DNA from: DATEPR01 sp036279295
Lineage (GTDB): Bacteria > Actinomycetota > Actinomycetes > Mycobacteriales > Pseudonocardiaceae
DNA: 7,432 nt
Reading direction: 5' to 3'
Assembly (NCBI GenBank): GCA_036279295.1
Contig: DASUJK010000121.1
Span: forward strand, 1 to 7,432
Part shown: positions 6,006 to 7,432 of the stretch, one piece after another
Position numbering within the stretch: position 1 is the first letter of the stretch
Layout: every line of letters begins with the position of its first letter
The notes under the pieces: model-generated
Told to the model about the DNA's origin: nothing
The model's input: only the letters and a program-made list of their open reading frames with translations
The model's database searches: none
Program-made: the position numbers and the translations under genes

Positions 6006-7349
6006 ATGCCTCATCCGTTCGCTGGCAGGAACGTCGGCTCGATCCCGGGCGGCATCCCGCCGCTGTCCCGCAGGACCATGATCAGAGGCCTGCTCGGCGT
6101 CGCGGGCCTGGCCGCAGCGGCGCCCGTCATGTCGGCGTGTGGCGGCGGCGGCTCGGCCGCGTCGGCCACGGACACCAAACTGGTCACGTTCGGCTCGAAC
6201 GGCTCGGACCCGATCCCCAAGCAGGCCTACGCCGCGACGCTGAACGCCTTCACCAAGTCCTCCGGTGACCAGGTCAAGGTCAACACTGTCGACCACGACA
6301 CGTTCCAGAACACGATCAGCACCTACCTGCAGGGCACGCCGGACGACGTGTTCACCTGGTTCGCCGGCTACCGCATGCAGTTCTTCGCGGCCAAGGGGCT
6401 GGCCCACCCCATCGACGACGTGTGGGCCAAGATCGGCGGCAACTTCAGCGACGCGACCAAGGCGCTGTCCAAGGGCACCGACGGGCACTACTACTTCGTG
6501 CCGATCTACAACTACCCGTGGGGCGTCTTCTACCGGAAGAGTCTGTTCGCGGCCAAGGGCTACCAGGTGCCCACCACCTGGGACGACTTCATCGCGCTCG
6601 CAGCCAAGATGAAGTCCGACGGTCTGGTGCCGTTCTCCTTCGGCTACGGCCAGGGCGACTCGTGGGTCCCGCTGGGCACGTTCGACTACCTCAACATGCG
6701 GATCAACGGCTACCAGTTCCACATGGACCTGATGCACGGCAAGCAGTCGTGGACCGATCCGAAGGTCAACGAGGTGCTCAGCCACTACAGCCAGCTGCTG
6801 CCCTACACCCAGGAAGGCGCGGCCGGTCGCAAGTGGGAGGACGCCGCCCAGGCGCTGATCGCCAAGCAGACCGGCATGTTCACCCTCGGCCTGTTCGTCG
6901 CCCAGCAGTTCACCAACGCCGCCGACCTGGCCGACCTGGACTTCTTCGCGTTCCCGGAGATCAACCCGGACAACGGCCAGACCGCGGTGGAGGCACCGAC
7001 GGACGGCTTCATGGTCAGTGCCAAGCCGAAGAACCTGGCCGGTGCCGTGAAGCTGATGGAGTTCCTCGGCTCGGCCGCCGCCGAGAACACCTACCTCGCC
7101 ATCGACAGCGCCAACGTGGCCGTGAACAGCCAGGCCGACACGACGAAGTACAACACGCTGCAGAAGAAGGCCGTGCAGTTCATCAGCCAGGCGAAGAACC
7201 TGTCCCAGTTCGGTGACCGGGACTCCGACCCCGGCTTCGTGTCCAACGTCGTCGAGCCTGCGCTGGCCAAGTGGCTGGACAACCCGAGCAGCACCAAGTC
7301 CACCCTGTCCACGATCGAGTCGCAGAAGTCCCAGTACTTCACCACCTGA
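6006..7349 (+). CDS. Carbohydrate ABC transporter substrate-binding lipoprotein
   Basis: A 447-residue extracellular solute-binding protein of the family-1 (sugar) type, which captures a carbohydrate outside the membrane and delivers it to an ABC importer. The N-terminus has a twin-arginine stretch SRRTMIR (21-27), a hydrophobic segment and the lipobox MSAC (42-45). The mature protein should be lipid-anchored at C45, followed by a Gly/Ser/Ala linker. Family features include DDVFTWFAGYR (113-123), YNYPWGVFYRKS (168-179) and PTTWDDF (189-195). Several aromatics (W118, F119, W172, W192) are of the kind that stack on sugar rings. The ATG at 6006 is chosen because GAGGAGG (5993-5999) lies 6 bases before it; the frame stays open back to 5919, but that extension has no ribosome site and would bury the signal peptide. 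A probable permease gene begins 20 bases after the stop. The promoter and tandem repeat just upstream suggest substrate-dependent control. The exact sugar cannot be read from the sequence. Confidence 0.95.
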   Translation: MPHPFAGRNVGSIPGGIPPLSRRTMIRGLLGVAGLAAAAPVMSACGGGGSAASATDTKLVTFGSNGSDPIPKQAYAATLNAFTKSSGDQVKVNTVDHDTFQNTISTYLQGTPDDVFTWFAGYRMQFFAAKGLAHPIDDVWAKIGGNFSDATKALSKGTDGHYYFVPIYNYPWGVFYRKSLFAAKGYQVPTTWDDFIALAAKMKSDGLVPFSFGYGQGDSWVPLGTFDYLNMRINGYQFHMDLMHGKQSWTDPKVNEVLSHYSQLLPYTQEGAAGRKWEDAAQALIAKQTGMFTLGLFVAQQFTNAADLADLDFFAFPEINPDNGQTAVEAPTDGFMVSAKPKNLAGAVKLMEFLGSAAAENTYLAIDSANVAVNSQADTTKYNTLQKKAVQFISQAKNLSQFGDRDSDPGFVSNVVEPALAKWLDNPSSTKSTLSTIESQKSQYFTT

Positions 7350-7368
7350 CCGGCGGGGGCAGCAGCAC

Positions 7369-7432
7369 ATGAGCGCGACAGTCGATCGACAACAGCAGCG
7401 GCGGACGCGCCGGGACCGGGCCCGGCGCGTCC
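7369..7432 (+). CDS. Probable ABC sugar permease, N-terminal fragment
   Basis: An ATG at 7369, with GGGGG (7355-7359) 9 bases upstream, opens a frame that stays open to the right edge: 21 residues beginning MSATVDRQQQRRTRRDRARR. Only the strongly basic cytoplasmic tail is visible, as is common before the first membrane helix of MalF-type permeases. The assignment rests mainly on position, directly after the substrate-binding protein gene (19-base gap), where these importers usually encode their first permease. No membrane segment or EAA motif is visible in the window. Confidence 0.6.
   Translation, partial: MSATVDRQQQRRTRRDRARRV

Noticed and set aside
5940..7370. 476-codon open frame on the minus strand opposite the substrate-binding protein gene
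   Set aside because: Its translation is rich in Arg, Gly, Val, Leu and His in the pattern given by reading GC-rich codons backwards; it has no family motif, and the plus-strand gene has a clear signal peptide, family motifs and ribosome site.

Overview
The window is GC-rich, with GC-heavy third codon positions, GTG starts, short overlaps between genes and strong GGAGG-type ribosome binding sites. Together with the protein families present, this points to a high-GC actinomycete. A Pseudonocardiales-like soil actinomycete is my guess, but nothing in the sequence fixes the genus.

Bases 1-5532 hold five genes on the minus strand, read from right to left. First is a membrane sugar-phosphate transferase that starts glycan assembly on a lipid carrier (3874-5532). 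Next comes a small secreted protein with a DUF11 (Ig-like) domain (2876-3760). Then follows a tight trio: a Gfo/Idh/MocA sugar-nucleotide oxidoreductase (1708-2802), a GalE-like NAD-dependent epimerase/dehydratase (704-1711), and a metallo-beta-lactamase-fold protein that runs off the left edge (1-683). The part of this last protein that is visible resembles the corresponding domain of CMP-sialic acid hydroxylase (CMAH). The last three genes are separated by -4 and +20 bases. Overall this looks like a cluster that makes and modifies a nucleotide sugar and loads a sugar phosphate onto undecaprenyl phosphate for an envelope or exported glycan.

Bases 5545-6005 are a divergent intergenic region of about 460 bp. 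It contains two GC-rich inverted repeats, a plausible sigma70-type promoter reading right, and a tandem 15-bp direct repeat with a 20-bp period just downstream of that promoter. These are the most notable non-coding signals in the window.

Bases 6006-7432 read on the plus strand: a lipoprotein substrate-binding protein of a carbohydrate ABC importer (6006-7349), followed by the first 21 codons of the next gene (7369 to the right edge), probably its permease. The importer and the glycan cluster share the intergenic region. Whether they share regulation or substrate cannot be told from the sequence.

I see no RNA genes, insertion sequences, CRISPR arrays or att sites. The long open frames lying opposite real genes are by-products of high GC.
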